A DNA stretch of 64,000 nucleotides, from assembly GCA_015200345.1 (NCBI GenBank), contig CP054187.1:2774470-2838469 (forward strand), read 5' to 3'. A program made the translations under genes and the position numbers. The stretch is from Planctomycetia bacterium (lineage in GTDB: Bacteria; Planctomycetota; Phycisphaerae; UBA1845; UTPLA1). Positions 1-9,290 of this stretch are shown piece by piece; the first letter of the stretch is position 1, and every line of letters starts with the position of its first letter. The notes beneath the pieces are model-generated. The model was not told the DNA's origin. It searched no databases and saw only the letters and a list, made by a program, of their open reading frames with translations.

Positions 1-771
<771 letters not shown>

Positions 772-915
772 GTCGATTAGCCCTTGGCGGGTTGGAGATT
801 GTTTGCTGTGAAGGTCTCTCGTTCTGCTGCTGGAAGCTCGTCACGTAGCGTGCGAAAGAGCACGCCGACGAGCCGGTTTCACCCTTCGCACGTCTTCATT
901 TTCGGTCGCGTCGGG

Positions 916-945
916 TTGAACAGACTGCTCAAAGTTGCTTATTAT
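916..945 (+). promoter_or_regulatory. Candidate sigma70-type promoter
   Basis: TTGAAC at 916-921, an 18-bp spacer and TATTAT at 940-945 lie about 85 bp upstream of the pentaheme cytochrome gene. Recognised by eye only. Confidence 0.4.
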
Positions 946-1029
946 AGTGCGTAGGGGAAACCAGGGTGGAGCCTTATCTCGCTACAGGCCGCCGCCTGAT
1001 CAACCGACGATAGTTCCGGGTAATCTCGC

Positions 1030-3159
1030 ATGAAACGATTGGCATTGCTTGGCGGGGGCACGATGGCCCTGATTGTCTGCGTGACGGCAATGGTGTTTGC
1101 CGGCGCTGGCGATCCACTCGCGACAAACATCAACAACTTCTATCTGCGCGGCACGCAGCCGGGCGATCTCGCGCCGGGCAACGAGATCATCATCGCTACG
1201 GACGAGTGCATCGGCTGCCATCATGATGAAATGGTGGTTCCGATATACCGGCAGTGGTCCGGCAACATCATGGCGCACGCGGCGCGGGACCCGCTGATGT
1301 GGGCCTGTCTGGACATCGCCAACGCCGACGCACCGCAGTCGGGCGACCTGTGCATTCGCTGCCACGTTCCCAAGGCCTGGCTCGAGGGGCGCTCGCTGCC
1401 GACCGACGGATCGGCCGTGGAGTCGTTTGACCGCGACAGCATCACCTGCAACTTCTGTCACCGACTGGTGGATCCTTACAACATCGGTGGCAATGCGCCA
1501 TCGATCGATGCGCAGATTCTTGCCGATCTGGGCGGTGACGCGCCGATCATGGCCATGGACCGCGGCACGCCTCCCAGCCCCGGTTTCAACGGCAACGGCG
1601 GTTACGTGGTCGATCCCTATGATCGCCGGCGCGGGCCGTTCCCCGTGGCGCACAACGAAGACCCGATCCCGCCGCTGGTGAACTGCGAGCCGTTTCACTT
1701 TGCCACGACCTTTGGTAATTGTGATGACGGAATGGGTGGTCCGACGGGATGCGGCACGTTTGAGTCGCCCATGCATCGGCGATCCGACCTGTGCGGAACC
1801 TGCCACGACGTGAGCCTGCCGCATTTCTCCTACAACAGAGCAGGCACGGCGCTGGTCTTCAACGGCGAGGGACTTTCCCACCCCACGGGCAACAAGTACG
1901 ACATGGCGCCCGAGCAGCGCACCTTCAGCGAATGGCTCAAGAGCGATTTCGCCTCCGGCGGCGTGAACATGGGCACGCGCTACGGCTGCAACAATCAGGT
2001 TGTCTCCGAGTGTCAGGATTGCCACATGCCCGCGCAGACCGCACAGGGATGCGGGTTCAGTCCCGAGCGCAATGACATCCCCACGCACGATTTCCGCGGC
2101 GCGGCCACCTGGGTGCTGGACGCGATCGCCACGCACTACGGGCCGAACGGCCCGCTGCCGGGCTATCCGCCGCCCAGCCCCGGCGGTCCGGACTTTTACG
2201 AGGATGTCGAGGCCAACCTGCACGCGCAGAAGCAAACCAATATTGCCAAGGGCCTGGCCTGCGCCGCCGATCTGGAGGTCACACTGGATGATTCGCAGTC
2301 GCCGGGCACGGACAAGCTGCGGGTGCGGGTGATCAACCAGACCGGCCACAAACTGCCGACCGGTTACCCGGAAGGCCGCCGCATGTGGATCACCGTCGAG
2401 TTCTTTGACTGCACGGATTACAACACGCCGATGCAGGTGCTCGGCGGGTACGATCAGGTGACGGCGCACCTCGACGAGGACACGACAAAAGTCTATGAGA
2501 TGAAAGCCGGTCTGGACGAAGCGCTCGCGCTGGCGCTGAACCGCCCGGCGGGCATTTCCAGCCACGCGATCCTGGCGAACAAGGTGTACAAGGACAATCG
2601 CATCCCCCCGCGGGGCTTCAGCAATCTCAAGTTCGCGGCGATCCAGGCCGAGCCGGTCGCCTATTCCTACGCCGACGGTCAATACTGGGACGACACGTAT
2701 TTCGACATTCCGGGGTACGCCGTTCGCGCCCGCGTCTCGCTCTATTATCAGGCCACGAGCAAGGAATACATCGAGTTCCTGCGGGACAACAACCCCAACC
2801 CCGGCAATCCGCAGAACCGCGGGCAGTTCGCCTATGACATGTGGCTGGCACACGGCAAGAGCGCGCCGGTCAAGATGGCCGCCTACCCGCCGCCTGCCTG
2901 GCCCGACTGCAAGGTGAATCCCAACCCGGACTATCCCTGCGGTAATCCGGCCTCCGCCAACGGGACGATGAACATCGAGCTGAAGGGCGACGTGAACGGC
3001 AATCGCAGCGTCACCCTGGATGACATCCCCGGCTTCGTGCAGGTGCTGCTGGGTGCCGACACCGATCCGCGGCACATCTGCGCGGCCGACATGGATGATT
3101 CCGAAGCGGCCGACGGACTGGACGTCGCGGGTTTCGTCGACGCGTTGCTTGCCCCCTGA
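1030..3159 (+). CDS. Exported pentaheme cytochrome c with dockerin-like C-terminus
   Basis: The 709-residue protein starts with a signal peptide (hydrophobic stretch about 11-26) and carries five CxxCH heme c motifs at C60, C108, C140, C255 and C328. A region with the TGHKLPTG motif follows (about residue 435); this is common in large multiheme cytochromes of planctomycetes and acidobacteria. The last 60 residues hold two calcium-loop-like repeats, GDVNGNRSVTLDD and DMDDSEAADGLDV, resembling dockerin type I. A periplasmic or surface electron carrier is likely; no substrate can be named. A paralogue with the same layout lies at 53852. The start ATG has only a weak ribosome site, but the signal peptide begins immediately after it. 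Confidence 0.85.
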   Translation: MKRLALLGGGTMALIVCVTAMVFAGAGDPLATNINNFYLRGTQPGDLAPGNEIIIATDECIGCHHDEMVVPIYRQWSGNIMAHAARDPLMWACLDIANADAPQSGDLCIRCHVPKAWLEGRSLPTDGSAVESFDRDSITCNFCHRLVDPYNIGGNAPSIDAQILADLGGDAPIMAMDRGTPPSPGFNGNGGYVVDPYDRRRGPFPVAHNEDPIPPLVNCEPFHFATTFGNCDDGMGGPTGCGTFESPMHRRSDLCGTCHDVSLPHFSYNRAGTALVFNGEGLSHPTGNKYDMAPEQRTFSEWLKSDFASGGVNMGTRYGCNNQVVSECQDCHMPAQTAQGCGFSPERNDIPTHDFRGAATWVLDAIATHYGPNGPLPGYPPPSPGGPDFYEDVEANLHAQKQTNIAKGLACAADLEVTLDDSQSPGTDKLRVRVINQTGHKLPTGYPEGRRMWITVEFFDCTDYNTPMQVLGGYDQVTAHLDEDTTKVYEMKAGLDEALALALNRPAGISSHAILANKVYKDNRIPPRGFSNLKFAAIQAEPVAYSYADGQYWDDTYFDIPGYAVRARVSLYYQATSKEYIEFLRDNNPNPGNPQNRGQFAYDMWLAHGKSAPVKMAAYPPPAWPDCKVNPNPDYPCGNPASANGTMNIELKGDVNGNRSVTLDDIPGFVQVLLGADTDPRHICAADMDDSEAADGLDVAGFVDALLAP

Positions 3160-3319
3160 TTCGGTAGCACCCCAGCAACAATACGTTTCGGGGCAGTTGT
3201 CTCGCGGCTCGTATGCCGCCGCGGTCCGCGTGCGGCCGTTGAATTTTACGGGTTGGAACGGATTTGTCTCGCGCGCCAGCTCGTGGTAGAGTGCGACGCT
3301 TTAACCGCGGGAAGCGAGC

Positions 3320-3781
3320 ATGAAACTCACCGACCACCTCACGCCGACCCTGATCAAGGTCCCTCTCGCTGCAACGGACAAGAAATCCGCCATCGCCGAG
3401 ATGGTTGATCTGCTTGTGCAGGGCGGCGTCACCGAGTCGCGTGACACGCTGCTGACCGCCGTCATGGAGCGGGAGAATCAGCGTACGACCGGCATCGGTC
3501 TGGGCTTCGCCATTCCACACGCCAAGACCGACGCGGTGAAGACGCTGGTCATCGCGCTGGGCCGCACGGCGCAGCCGATCGATTTCGCGGCGATCGACGG
3601 AAAACCGGTGAATCTGATCGCGCTGCTGGTCAGCCCGTCGAACGCGACAAGCCAGCACATCCAGGCGTTGGCGCGGTTGAGCCGAATGGTCACCAGCGCA
3701 TCCCTTCTTCAGAAGCTGCTCGACGCCCCCGACGCCCGGGCGCTCTACGATCTCATCGCTGCCTCCGACAACGCGGCGTGA
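3320..3781 (+). CDS. PTS EIIA (fructose/nitrogen-type) domain protein
   Basis: A single-domain IIA protein of 153 residues, the usual length for PtsN/FruA-IIA stand-alone proteins. The phosphorylatable histidine is H67 in GFAIPHAKT, and the HIQALARLSRM and LL...DA segments of the C-terminal half are present. Proteins of this type take phosphate from HPr and more often regulate than transport in bacteria lacking an EIIB/EIIC partner; no other PTS gene is in this window. ATG is preceded by GGGAAGCGAGC. A weak TTGTCT-N17-TAGAGT promoter lies at 3264-3292. Confidence 0.85.
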   Translation: MKLTDHLTPTLIKVPLAATDKKSAIAEMVDLLVQGGVTESRDTLLTAVMERENQRTTGIGLGFAIPHAKTDAVKTLVIALGRTAQPIDFAAIDGKPVNLIALLVSPSNATSQHIQALARLSRMVTSASLLQKLLDAPDARALYDLIAASDNAA

Positions 3782-3990
3782 TTCACCCTAAAGCGGCGCT
3801 GGATCAGGAACGGAATCGCGGGGTGGAATCGCTGTGTGCGGTACCGAGGCACCGCAGTCATGCGGCGGAATGGGATCGCTCTCCAGGATTTGAATTGCCC
3901 GCTCTTTGATGGCGCGCGGGTCCAAACGGGCGGTGCCCGCCCTGTGGTGCTTCGAGAGTGCGCGCTCTGCTGTAGTACGCCAACGTCACA

Positions 3991-4128
3991 TTACATCGGC
4001 GTTTCGGTCGGGAACAGATTGGCGAGGTCGCCGGAGATCAGCTTGATCACGAAGTTGATCATGAAAAGGATGATGTAAATCGGGAAGAAACCGCCCAATC
4101 CGCCGCCGATGCCGGGGAGTCCGAACAT
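3991..4128 (-). CDS. 45-residue membrane micropeptide
   Basis: Short open frame with a very good ribosome site (GGAGGG six bases before ATG). The product starts with a glycine-rich MFGLPGIGGGLGG and has one hydrophobic segment, roughly residues 14-32 (FFPIYIILFMINFVIKLIS), ending in a short polar tail. A single-pass inner-membrane peptide is the simplest reading. It sits alone between the PTS IIA gene and ftsK, downstream of ftsK on the same strand but more than 240 bp away. I do not recognise the family. The case for coding rests on the ribosome site and the clean hydrophobic/polar layout. Confidence 0.6.
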   Translation of the reverse strand: MFGLPGIGGGLGGFFPIYIILFMINFVIKLISGDLANLFPTETPM

Positions 4129-4266
4129 GATATCCCTCCGTTGAGTATCGAAGTTTTTCTTTTACGCCGGTTGCGTCAGGCCGGAATCGTCGCAGGGCGC
4201 GGACTGCGCGTCAAGCGGCGGGTGTGTTCCCGGCATGGTTGCGTTTGGACCGGGCCGCGCGCGTCC

Positions 4267-4310
4267 GCAACTCGAAGATCCGCCGTGGCGGGCGGGATCG
4301 AATTCGCCGA
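4267..4310. repeat. Short interspersed repeat, copy 1 (CCGCCGTGGCGGG type)
   Basis: About 44 bp containing CCGCCGTGGCGGGCG and then ATCGAATTCGCCGA. It matches 17481-17525 at most positions. Both copies are intergenic, next to the 3' end of a minus-strand gene. Confidence 0.6.
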
Positions 4311-4316
4311 CGCGAG

Positions 4317-4343
4317 GAACCCGCTCCCCGACGGTCGCGGTTC
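4317..4343. repeat. Palindromic repeat of the NPLPDGRGSD type
   Basis: GAACCCGCTCCCCGACGG followed by TCGCGGTTC forms an imperfect inverted repeat. Conceptual translation gives NPLPDGRGSD, a peptide I recall recurring in planctomycete and acidobacterial genomes because of an interspersed repeat. It lies downstream of ftsK. Confidence 0.55.
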
Positions 4344-4373
4344 GGATATGCGATGCCAAGGAGTTTGCGGCGA

Positions 4374-6893
4374 TCAGTCCCGCAGGTCGGATTGCTCGTC
4401 AATCAAGTCAGGCACACCGTTGTCATCATCGAGATCGGCCGTGCCGAATTGATCGTCATCCTCCGCGTCCATGTCGCCGCGGAAGGCGCCCGACTCGACT
4501 TCGTGATCGCGCTGTTTCTTGATCTGATCCCATTCTTTTTGCGACAGCAGGACTTCGCGCGCCTGGCTGCCCTTGTATTCGCCGACGATACCGGCGGCCG
4601 CCATCTGATCGATCAGGCGGCTCGCGCGTGAGTAACCGATTTCCAGTCGGCGCTGGAGGAGGCTGACGCTGCCGCGACCGGTCTCGACCATGATGTCGAC
4701 GGCGCGGTCAAAGAGCGGATCGCGCTCGCCCTCGCCTTCGCTGCCGGTCGGGCGGAGTCGCACCAGCTCGTGATGGAATTGCGGCTGGGCCTTGGCGGCG
4801 AGGTCCTTCAACACGGCGCGCAGCTCATCGTCCTCGATGTACGTTCCCTGCGCGCGAACCAGTTTCGACGAACCCGGCGGCAGGAAGAGCATGTCGCCCT
4901 CGCCCATCAGCACCTCGGCGCCGTTCTGATCGAGCACGATGCGCGAATCCATGCGCGACGAGACGCGGAACGACATGCGGCAGGGCAGGTTGCTCTTGAT
5001 GAGGCCGGTCACGACGTTGGCCTGCGGCCGCTGCGTGGCGACGATGAGATGGACGCCGACGGCGCGGCTCTTTTGCGCCAGGCGCGAGAGGTGATACTCG
5101 ACTTCCTTGCCGGCGGTCATCATCAGGTCGGCCAATTCGTCGATGATGATGACGATGTACGGCAGGTGCGTGGGAATCTGGCGGCGTTCCTCTTCGCTGG
5201 TCGGCTGGAATCGGTTGTAGACTTCTTCCTTGCCGAGCTTGTTGAAGCTGGCGATGTCGCGGACGCCGGCCTCGGCGAGCAGCTCGTAGCGTTCGTCCAT
5301 TTTCTGCGTCGCCCATTCGAGAATCATCTCGGCGCGCTGCATGTCGGTGACGATCGGGCACATCAGGTGCGGGATTTCCTTGAAGACCGACAGCTCGACC
5401 ATTTTCGGATCAACGAGAATGAGTTTCACGTGATCGGGCCGCTGGGTCATGAGAATCGACATGACCAGCGTGTTGATGGCGACGCTCTTGCCGCTGCCGG
5501 TCGTGCCGGCGACGAGCATGTGCGGCATCGTGGCGATGTCGACGATCAGCGGATCGCCGCTGGCGTTCTTGCCGATGAACACAGGCAGCGCCATCTTGGT
5601 CGGCTTGACGCCGCCGAGCATGATCAGCTCTTTCAGCCGCACCTTTTCCTTTTCGGTGTTGGGCACTTCGATCCCGATGGTGTTCTTGCCGGGGATCGGC
5701 GCAACGACGCGCACGGCCGGTGCTTTCAGCGCGCGGGCGATGTCGTTGGCCAGCGACTGAATCTGGCTGACTTTCGTGCCGGCCGACAGCTCCAGTTCGA
5801 ACATGGTGATGACCGGTCCGGTGTCGATCTCGACGACTTTGACCTCGATGCGAAACTCGGCGAGCGTGCGCTCGAGGATGGCCGCCTTCTCGCGGATGAC
5901 GCCTTCCTGACCGGCGGTGAAGCGCGATTCGGGATCGCGGCACAGCGACAGCGGCGGCAGCACGTAGTCGCCCAGTTCGGTCGGCCAGGCGCTCTTGGGC
6001 GCTTTTCCTTCGACGCGGTCGCGCCCGAGCATCTTGATGATCAGCTCGCGTTCGGGCGCCTTGAGCTTGGCGGGCGCGTCGGCTTCGGCGCTGGAATCGG
6101 GATCCACGTCGAGGGCGTCTTCGTCGACGGAATCGGCGACCACCGTTTCGGTTTCAGGATTGGCCGCGTCGTCGGCGGGTTTGTTGGAATCGGCCTGTTC
6201 GGTGGCCGGCACGGCGGCGGGCTTGCGCTTGCGCGGCGCGTCGGGCGGGGCGAGCGTGGCCGAGTTGCCCGCGCCCATCATGACCGGCGTGAGCCGGCCG
6301 CGAGCGGGCGAAGCGGATCGCACGGCGTCACCCAATCGATTGAACTGCCCGCGCAGCAGGCCTACGGTGCCGGGCAATCGGCGGAGCAGGTCTTCCACGG
6401 TGAGCAACAGGCCGATGATCGTGGCGGCGAGCAGGACGAGTCCGGCGCCGAATCGCGAGAATCCGCGTGTCAGAGTGGTGGCAACGGCGATGCCGAGGAT
6501 TCCGCCGGGGCCTTCGACCAGCGCATCGGCGTGGTTTCCGCGGAACATGGCCGCCCACGACGCGGTGGCGGCGACCAGCACCGCCAGCCCGGCCGCGCGA
6601 AGCTTCCAGCCCGTTACTTCGCGGCGCGACAGCCGCCAGCCCGCGGCGAGCGAAAGGAACGCAATCAACGGATAAACGCCCTCGCCGAGATAGTGAAAGG
6701 CATGAAAGGCGATCCAGGCGCCGATGCGGCCGCAGCCGTTGCGGACCGGCTCGGCGTGTGGCCAGACGGCGGAGTTTGGCCAGTCCGCAGGATCAAAGGT
6801 AAGAATGGCGACCCACGCGATGGTGCAAAAGACCAGCGCCGCGATGAGCCGGCAGTTGCGAAGCGTTTGGCGATGCGAATCAGTGCGTGTCAC
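4374..6893 (-). CDS. ftsK: DNA translocase FtsK/SpoIIIE
   Basis: This 839-residue septal DNA pump segregates chromosome termini. Order of parts: four transmembrane helices in the first 190 residues; a proline- and acid-rich linker (about 200-290); the RecA-like motor with Walker A AGTTGSGKS near residue 460 and a Walker B region IIIIDELADLM; and a C-terminal winged-helix gamma domain (about 735-800) of the kind that reads polar DNA sites. An unusual acidic tail of about 40 residues follows. The gene stands alone; the region upstream up to 7196 holds no other gene. Confidence 0.96.
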   Translation of the reverse strand: MTRTDSHRQTLRNCRLIAALVFCTIAWVAILTFDPADWPNSAVWPHAEPVRNGCGRIGAWIAFHAFHYLGEGVYPLIAFLSLAAGWRLSRREVTGWKLRAAGLAVLVAATASWAAMFRGNHADALVEGPGGILGIAVATTLTRGFSRFGAGLVLLAATIIGLLLTVEDLLRRLPGTVGLLRGQFNRLGDAVRSASPARGRLTPVMMGAGNSATLAPPDAPRKRKPAAVPATEQADSNKPADDAANPETETVVADSVDEDALDVDPDSSAEADAPAKLKAPERELIIKMLGRDRVEGKAPKSAWPTELGDYVLPPLSLCRDPESRFTAGQEGVIREKAAILERTLAEFRIEVKVVEIDTGPVITMFELELSAGTKVSQIQSLANDIARALKAPAVRVVAPIPGKNTIGIEVPNTEKEKVRLKELIMLGGVKPTKMALPVFIGKNASGDPLIVDIATMPHMLVAGTTGSGKSVAINTLVMSILMTQRPDHVKLILVDPKMVELSVFKEIPHLMCPIVTDMQRAEMILEWATQKMDERYELLAEAGVRDIASFNKLGKEEVYNRFQPTSEEERRQIPTHLPYIVIIIDELADLMMTAGKEVEYHLSRLAQKSRAVGVHLIVATQRPQANVVTGLIKSNLPCRMSFRVSSRMDSRIVLDQNGAEVLMGEGDMLFLPPGSSKLVRAQGTYIEDDELRAVLKDLAAKAQPQFHHELVRLRPTGSEGEGERDPLFDRAVDIMVETGRGSVSLLQRRLEIGYSRASRLIDQMAAAGIVGEYKGSQAREVLLSQKEWDQIKKQRDHEVESGAFRGDMDAEDDDQFGTADLDDDNGVPDLIDEQSDLRD

Positions 6894-7196
6894 GAGCGGT
6901 CGATCCCCGGTGGGTTGAGAGCGGTCGTAAGTTCAGAAACCGCGCGCGGACCCGTCGCGCGGAAGTGCTTTTCACTACTGGAACTATCGGCATGGGCAGG
7001 GCGATTCCTCCATGCGAGGCATCGGAAATGGAGTTGGCGCCAGCGCGAGTGAATCATGCGGCTCTGTGATGGTTTTTCACGATCGCCGATCCCGCAATCC
7101 CTTGAATTGGTGAGGTGATTTTGCTACGCTCCGGACTGGGTATCGCGAGACCGACAGGCAGGCGAGTTTCTCCGACTTTGCAACACGGAGCGGGTC
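6894..7196. other. Intergenic region between divergent genes
   Basis: Divergent control region of ftsK (minus) and the SNase-like gene (plus). A TTGAAT-N17-TACGCT promoter candidate at 7102-7130 points rightwards. I see no gene here. Confidence 0.5.
7102..7130 (+). promoter_or_regulatory. Candidate promoter for the SNase-like gene
   Basis: TTGAAT (7102-7107), a 17-bp spacer and TACGCT (7125-7130), about 65 bp before the start codon. Confidence 0.35.
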
Positions 7197-8042
7197 ATGT
7201 CCCTGCGGAGAACGTGCGCGCTGACGGCTGTGCTGGACAGTGACACGTTACGGCTCGATATCGACGGTCAGGCGACCCTCATTCGTCTGATGGACGTGCA
7301 TCCGCCGCGCGCCCGGGCCGGGGGCAGTCAACCGGCGACGGCGGCCGGTCGGAGGACCCTGCGCTGGTTGCGCGAGGTGATCTTCAAGGGCGTTGAGGAA
7401 GTTCAGATCGAGTTCTACCCCGACGCGCCGCCGGTCTCAAACAGCGGCAAGCGGCTGGCGCATGTGTTCGTGCGCGGCGAGCATTTGAACGAGCGGATGG
7501 TGCGCGAAGGGTTCAGCCCGTATTTCCAGAAATACGGACATTCGTTGCATCATCACCACGCGTTGCAGTCGGCCGAGATGTGGGCGCGGTACGAGGGCGT
7601 CGGCATCTGGAGCGAACTGGGCAGCGCGGCGCACTACGGCGCGCTGAAGCGATACTGGGAGCTGCGCGCCGGGCAGGTCAACGGATTTCGCATCGCGCGG
7701 CATCTGGGGGAGGAGATTCTCGGCGCGCGGTCGCATTATGACGACATCCTCGAGCGCGCTCGGGCCAATGCCCACGCGATTCTCTTCGCCGAGGCGGCGC
7801 GGGCGTACCACCTCGCCGACGGATCGATGCTGTTGCAACTGGGCAGCCCGCAGCAGGCCATGTCGGCCGTATTCCCGCCGCGAGCGCACGCGATCGGCGC
7901 GTTCGTCGAGCGTGAGTTCGTCGGCGATGGAAAATTGAATTATCTCTATTTTTCCGGCCGCATGCACCTGGCCGACGGCCAGCCGCAGATCGTGATCGAC
8001 GGATTGGAGCAGATCAGCACGACGCCGCTCAAATCGGCGTAA
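7197..8042 (+). CDS. Staphylococcal-nuclease-fold (SNase-like) protein
   Basis: Residues 8-130 read as an SNase/thermonuclease OB-fold: LTAVLDSDTLRLDIDG, then IRLMDVHPP, then GKRLAHVFVRGEHLNERMVREGFSPY, and the closing segment AEMWARYEGVGIW. The two catalytic arginines of the family appear present (in IRL and GKR). The usual VDTPE glutamate position reads as proline or histidine (DVHPP), so catalytic activity is uncertain. Residues 160-281 form a second domain that I cannot name confidently; it may be another small beta-fold. There is no signal peptide, so it is probably cytosolic. It converges with smpB, with 21 bp between them. Confidence 0.7.
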   Translation: MSLRRTCALTAVLDSDTLRLDIDGQATLIRLMDVHPPRARAGGSQPATAAGRRTLRWLREVIFKGVEEVQIEFYPDAPPVSNSGKRLAHVFVRGEHLNERMVREGFSPYFQKYGHSLHHHHALQSAEMWARYEGVGIWSELGSAAHYGALKRYWELRAGQVNGFRIARHLGEEILGARSHYDDILERARANAHAILFAEAARAYHLADGSMLLQLGSPQQAMSAVFPPRAHAIGAFVEREFVGDGKLNYLYFSGRMHLADGQPQIVIDGLEQISTTPLKSA

Positions 8043-8063
8043 GGCACGCAGTCCGGGATCAGC

Positions 8064-8549
8064 TCATAATCCTCCGCGGCGGGTGGCGCGGGCGATGTCC
8101 TTCAGGTCCTGCTTTTTGCGTTCATCCTGACGTTTGTCGCGATTGACCTTGCCGCGGGCCAGGGCCAGTTCGACCTTCGCCAGCCCGCGGTTGTTGAAAT
8201 AGACACTTAATGGAATCAACGTCTGCCCCTTGATCGTGACGCGGGCCAGGAGCTTCTTGATCTCCCGCTTGTGCAGCAGGAGCCGCTTGGGACGCTTGGG
8301 ATCGTGGTTGAACTGATTACCCTGTTTATAGGGCTGTATCTGGAAATTAATGAGCATGACCTGGCCGGCGTCGATCCGGGCGTAAGCCTCGGCGATGCTG
8401 GCGTCCCCGGCACGTAAAGCCTTGACCTCGGTGCCTTTAAGGGCGATTCCGGCTTCGATCCGCTCCAGAATCTCGAAGTTCAACCTGGCCTTTTTGTTGG
8501 TCAGGCGGGGAGATTCGGCTTTCTTTGACTTGGAACTATCTTTTGACAC
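8064..8549 (-). CDS. smpB: SsrA-binding protein SmpB
   Basis: SmpB carries tmRNA to stalled ribosomes in trans-translation. At 161 residues it has the usual length. Family segments are visible: NKKARLNFEILERIEAGIALKGTEVKALR, LINFQIQPYKQGN, HDPKRPKRLLLHKREI, LIPLSVYFN and the basic tail GKVNRDKRQDERKKQ. The start is GTG at 8549. A TTGCGA-N17-TAAGAT promoter candidate ends only six bases before it, so the transcript may be leaderless. No tmRNA gene was recognised in the window. Confidence 0.95.
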   Translation of the reverse strand: MSKDSSKSKKAESPRLTNKKARLNFEILERIEAGIALKGTEVKALRAGDASIAEAYARIDAGQVMLINFQIQPYKQGNQFNHDPKRPKRLLLHKREIKKLLARVTIKGQTLIPLSVYFNNRGLAKVELALARGKVNRDKRQDERKKQDLKDIARATRRGGL

Positions 8550-8555
8550 GATAAA

Positions 8556-8584
8556 ATCTTATGAGAATCTCCGGCGCCTCGCAA
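8556..8584 (-). promoter_or_regulatory. Candidate smpB promoter abutting the start codon
   Basis: On the minus strand TTGCGA (8584-8579), 17 bp, then TAAGAT (8561-8556). The GTG start begins at 8549, where transcription would be expected to start. Confidence 0.35.
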
Positions 8585-8610
8585 TCACCCGTCAAAGGTG
8601 CCACCGTCCG

Positions 8611-9273
8611 ATGGGCGAAAAGTATACTATGAGTGAAGACATGGTAGCCAATCGGCCATGCGACGAACGGAGCAGTCCTGCCCGCGAGCGCGAGTTGATC
8701 GAGCGCGCGCAGCAGGGGTGCGCCGCCAGTGCGCACGAGCTGATCGTCCTGCATCAGGATCGGCTGTTCGCGTTCGTCTGGCGCATGGTGCGGAACACGC
8801 ATGAGGCCGAGGAGATCTGTCAGGAGACGTTCCTGCGGGCGTTCTCGGCGCTGGGCAGCTTCAACAATGCGTACCGGTTCAGCACGTGGTTGTTCACGAT
8901 CGGTTACCGGCTTTGTCTGAACGGTCTTCGCAAGCGGCGCGATGTGACGCCGGATTTGGATTTCGGAAACGTCTCGTCGGCGGATGCCGGGCGGGACGTG
9001 GAGGACGTGGCCGACCGCGTAGCGAACAGCGACGAGGCGCGCCGGCTGAAAGAAAGAATCTGGAATTCCGTCGATCAACTGACACCGCAGCAGCGCGCGG
9101 CGGTATTACTGTTCTACCGGGAGTCGTTGAGCTGTCAGGAGATCGGCGAGGTGCTCGAGATGCCCGCGGCGACGGTGAAGAGTCATCTGCACCGGGCGCG
9201 AAACCGGCTGAAGGAAATGCTGGCCGACTCGATGGCGGAAGACTGGTCGGTGTTGCGGTTTGAGGCAAGTTGA
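8611..9273 (+). CDS. ECF-type RNA polymerase sigma factor
   Basis: A 220-residue sigma factor with only region 2 (about 45-115; DRLFAFVWRMVRNTHEAEEICQETF and YRFSTWLFTIGYRLCLNGLRKR) and region 4 (about 160-210; LTPQQRAAVLLFYRESLSCQEIGEVLEMPAATVKSHLHRARNRLKEML). There is no region 1.1 or 3, as usual for the extracytoplasmic-function group. ATG codons at 8611, 8629 and 8641 are all in frame and none has a clear ribosome site; the longest is given. An anti-sigma gene follows within 20 bp, so the pair is likely co-transcribed and self-controlled. The signal it answers is unknown. Confidence 0.9.
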   Translation: MGEKYTMSEDMVANRPCDERSSPARERELIERAQQGCAASAHELIVLHQDRLFAFVWRMVRNTHEAEEICQETFLRAFSALGSFNNAYRFSTWLFTIGYRLCLNGLRKRRDVTPDLDFGNVSSADAGRDVEDVADRVANSDEARRLKERIWNSVDQLTPQQRAAVLLFYRESLSCQEIGEVLEMPAATVKSHLHRARNRLKEMLADSMAEDWSVLRFEAS

Positions 9274-9290
9274 GCGCCGAAGGCAGAACC

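Noticed and set aside
1000..3075. Long open frame on the minus strand opposite the pentaheme cytochrome (691 codons)
   Set aside because: The plus frame has five CxxCH motifs, a signal peptide and dockerin repeats. The antisense frame is rich in Val/Arg/His and has no family likeness, as expected for shadow frames in GC-rich DNA.
3928..3942. GGGCGG-TGC-CCGCCC hairpin after the PTS IIA gene as terminator
   Set aside because: No T run follows, it is 150 bp past the stop codon, and such GC hairpins are expected by chance here.
4770..7052. Long plus-strand open frame opposite ftsK
   Set aside because: The FtsK motor motifs on the minus strand settle the coding strand; the plus frame is compositionally a shadow.
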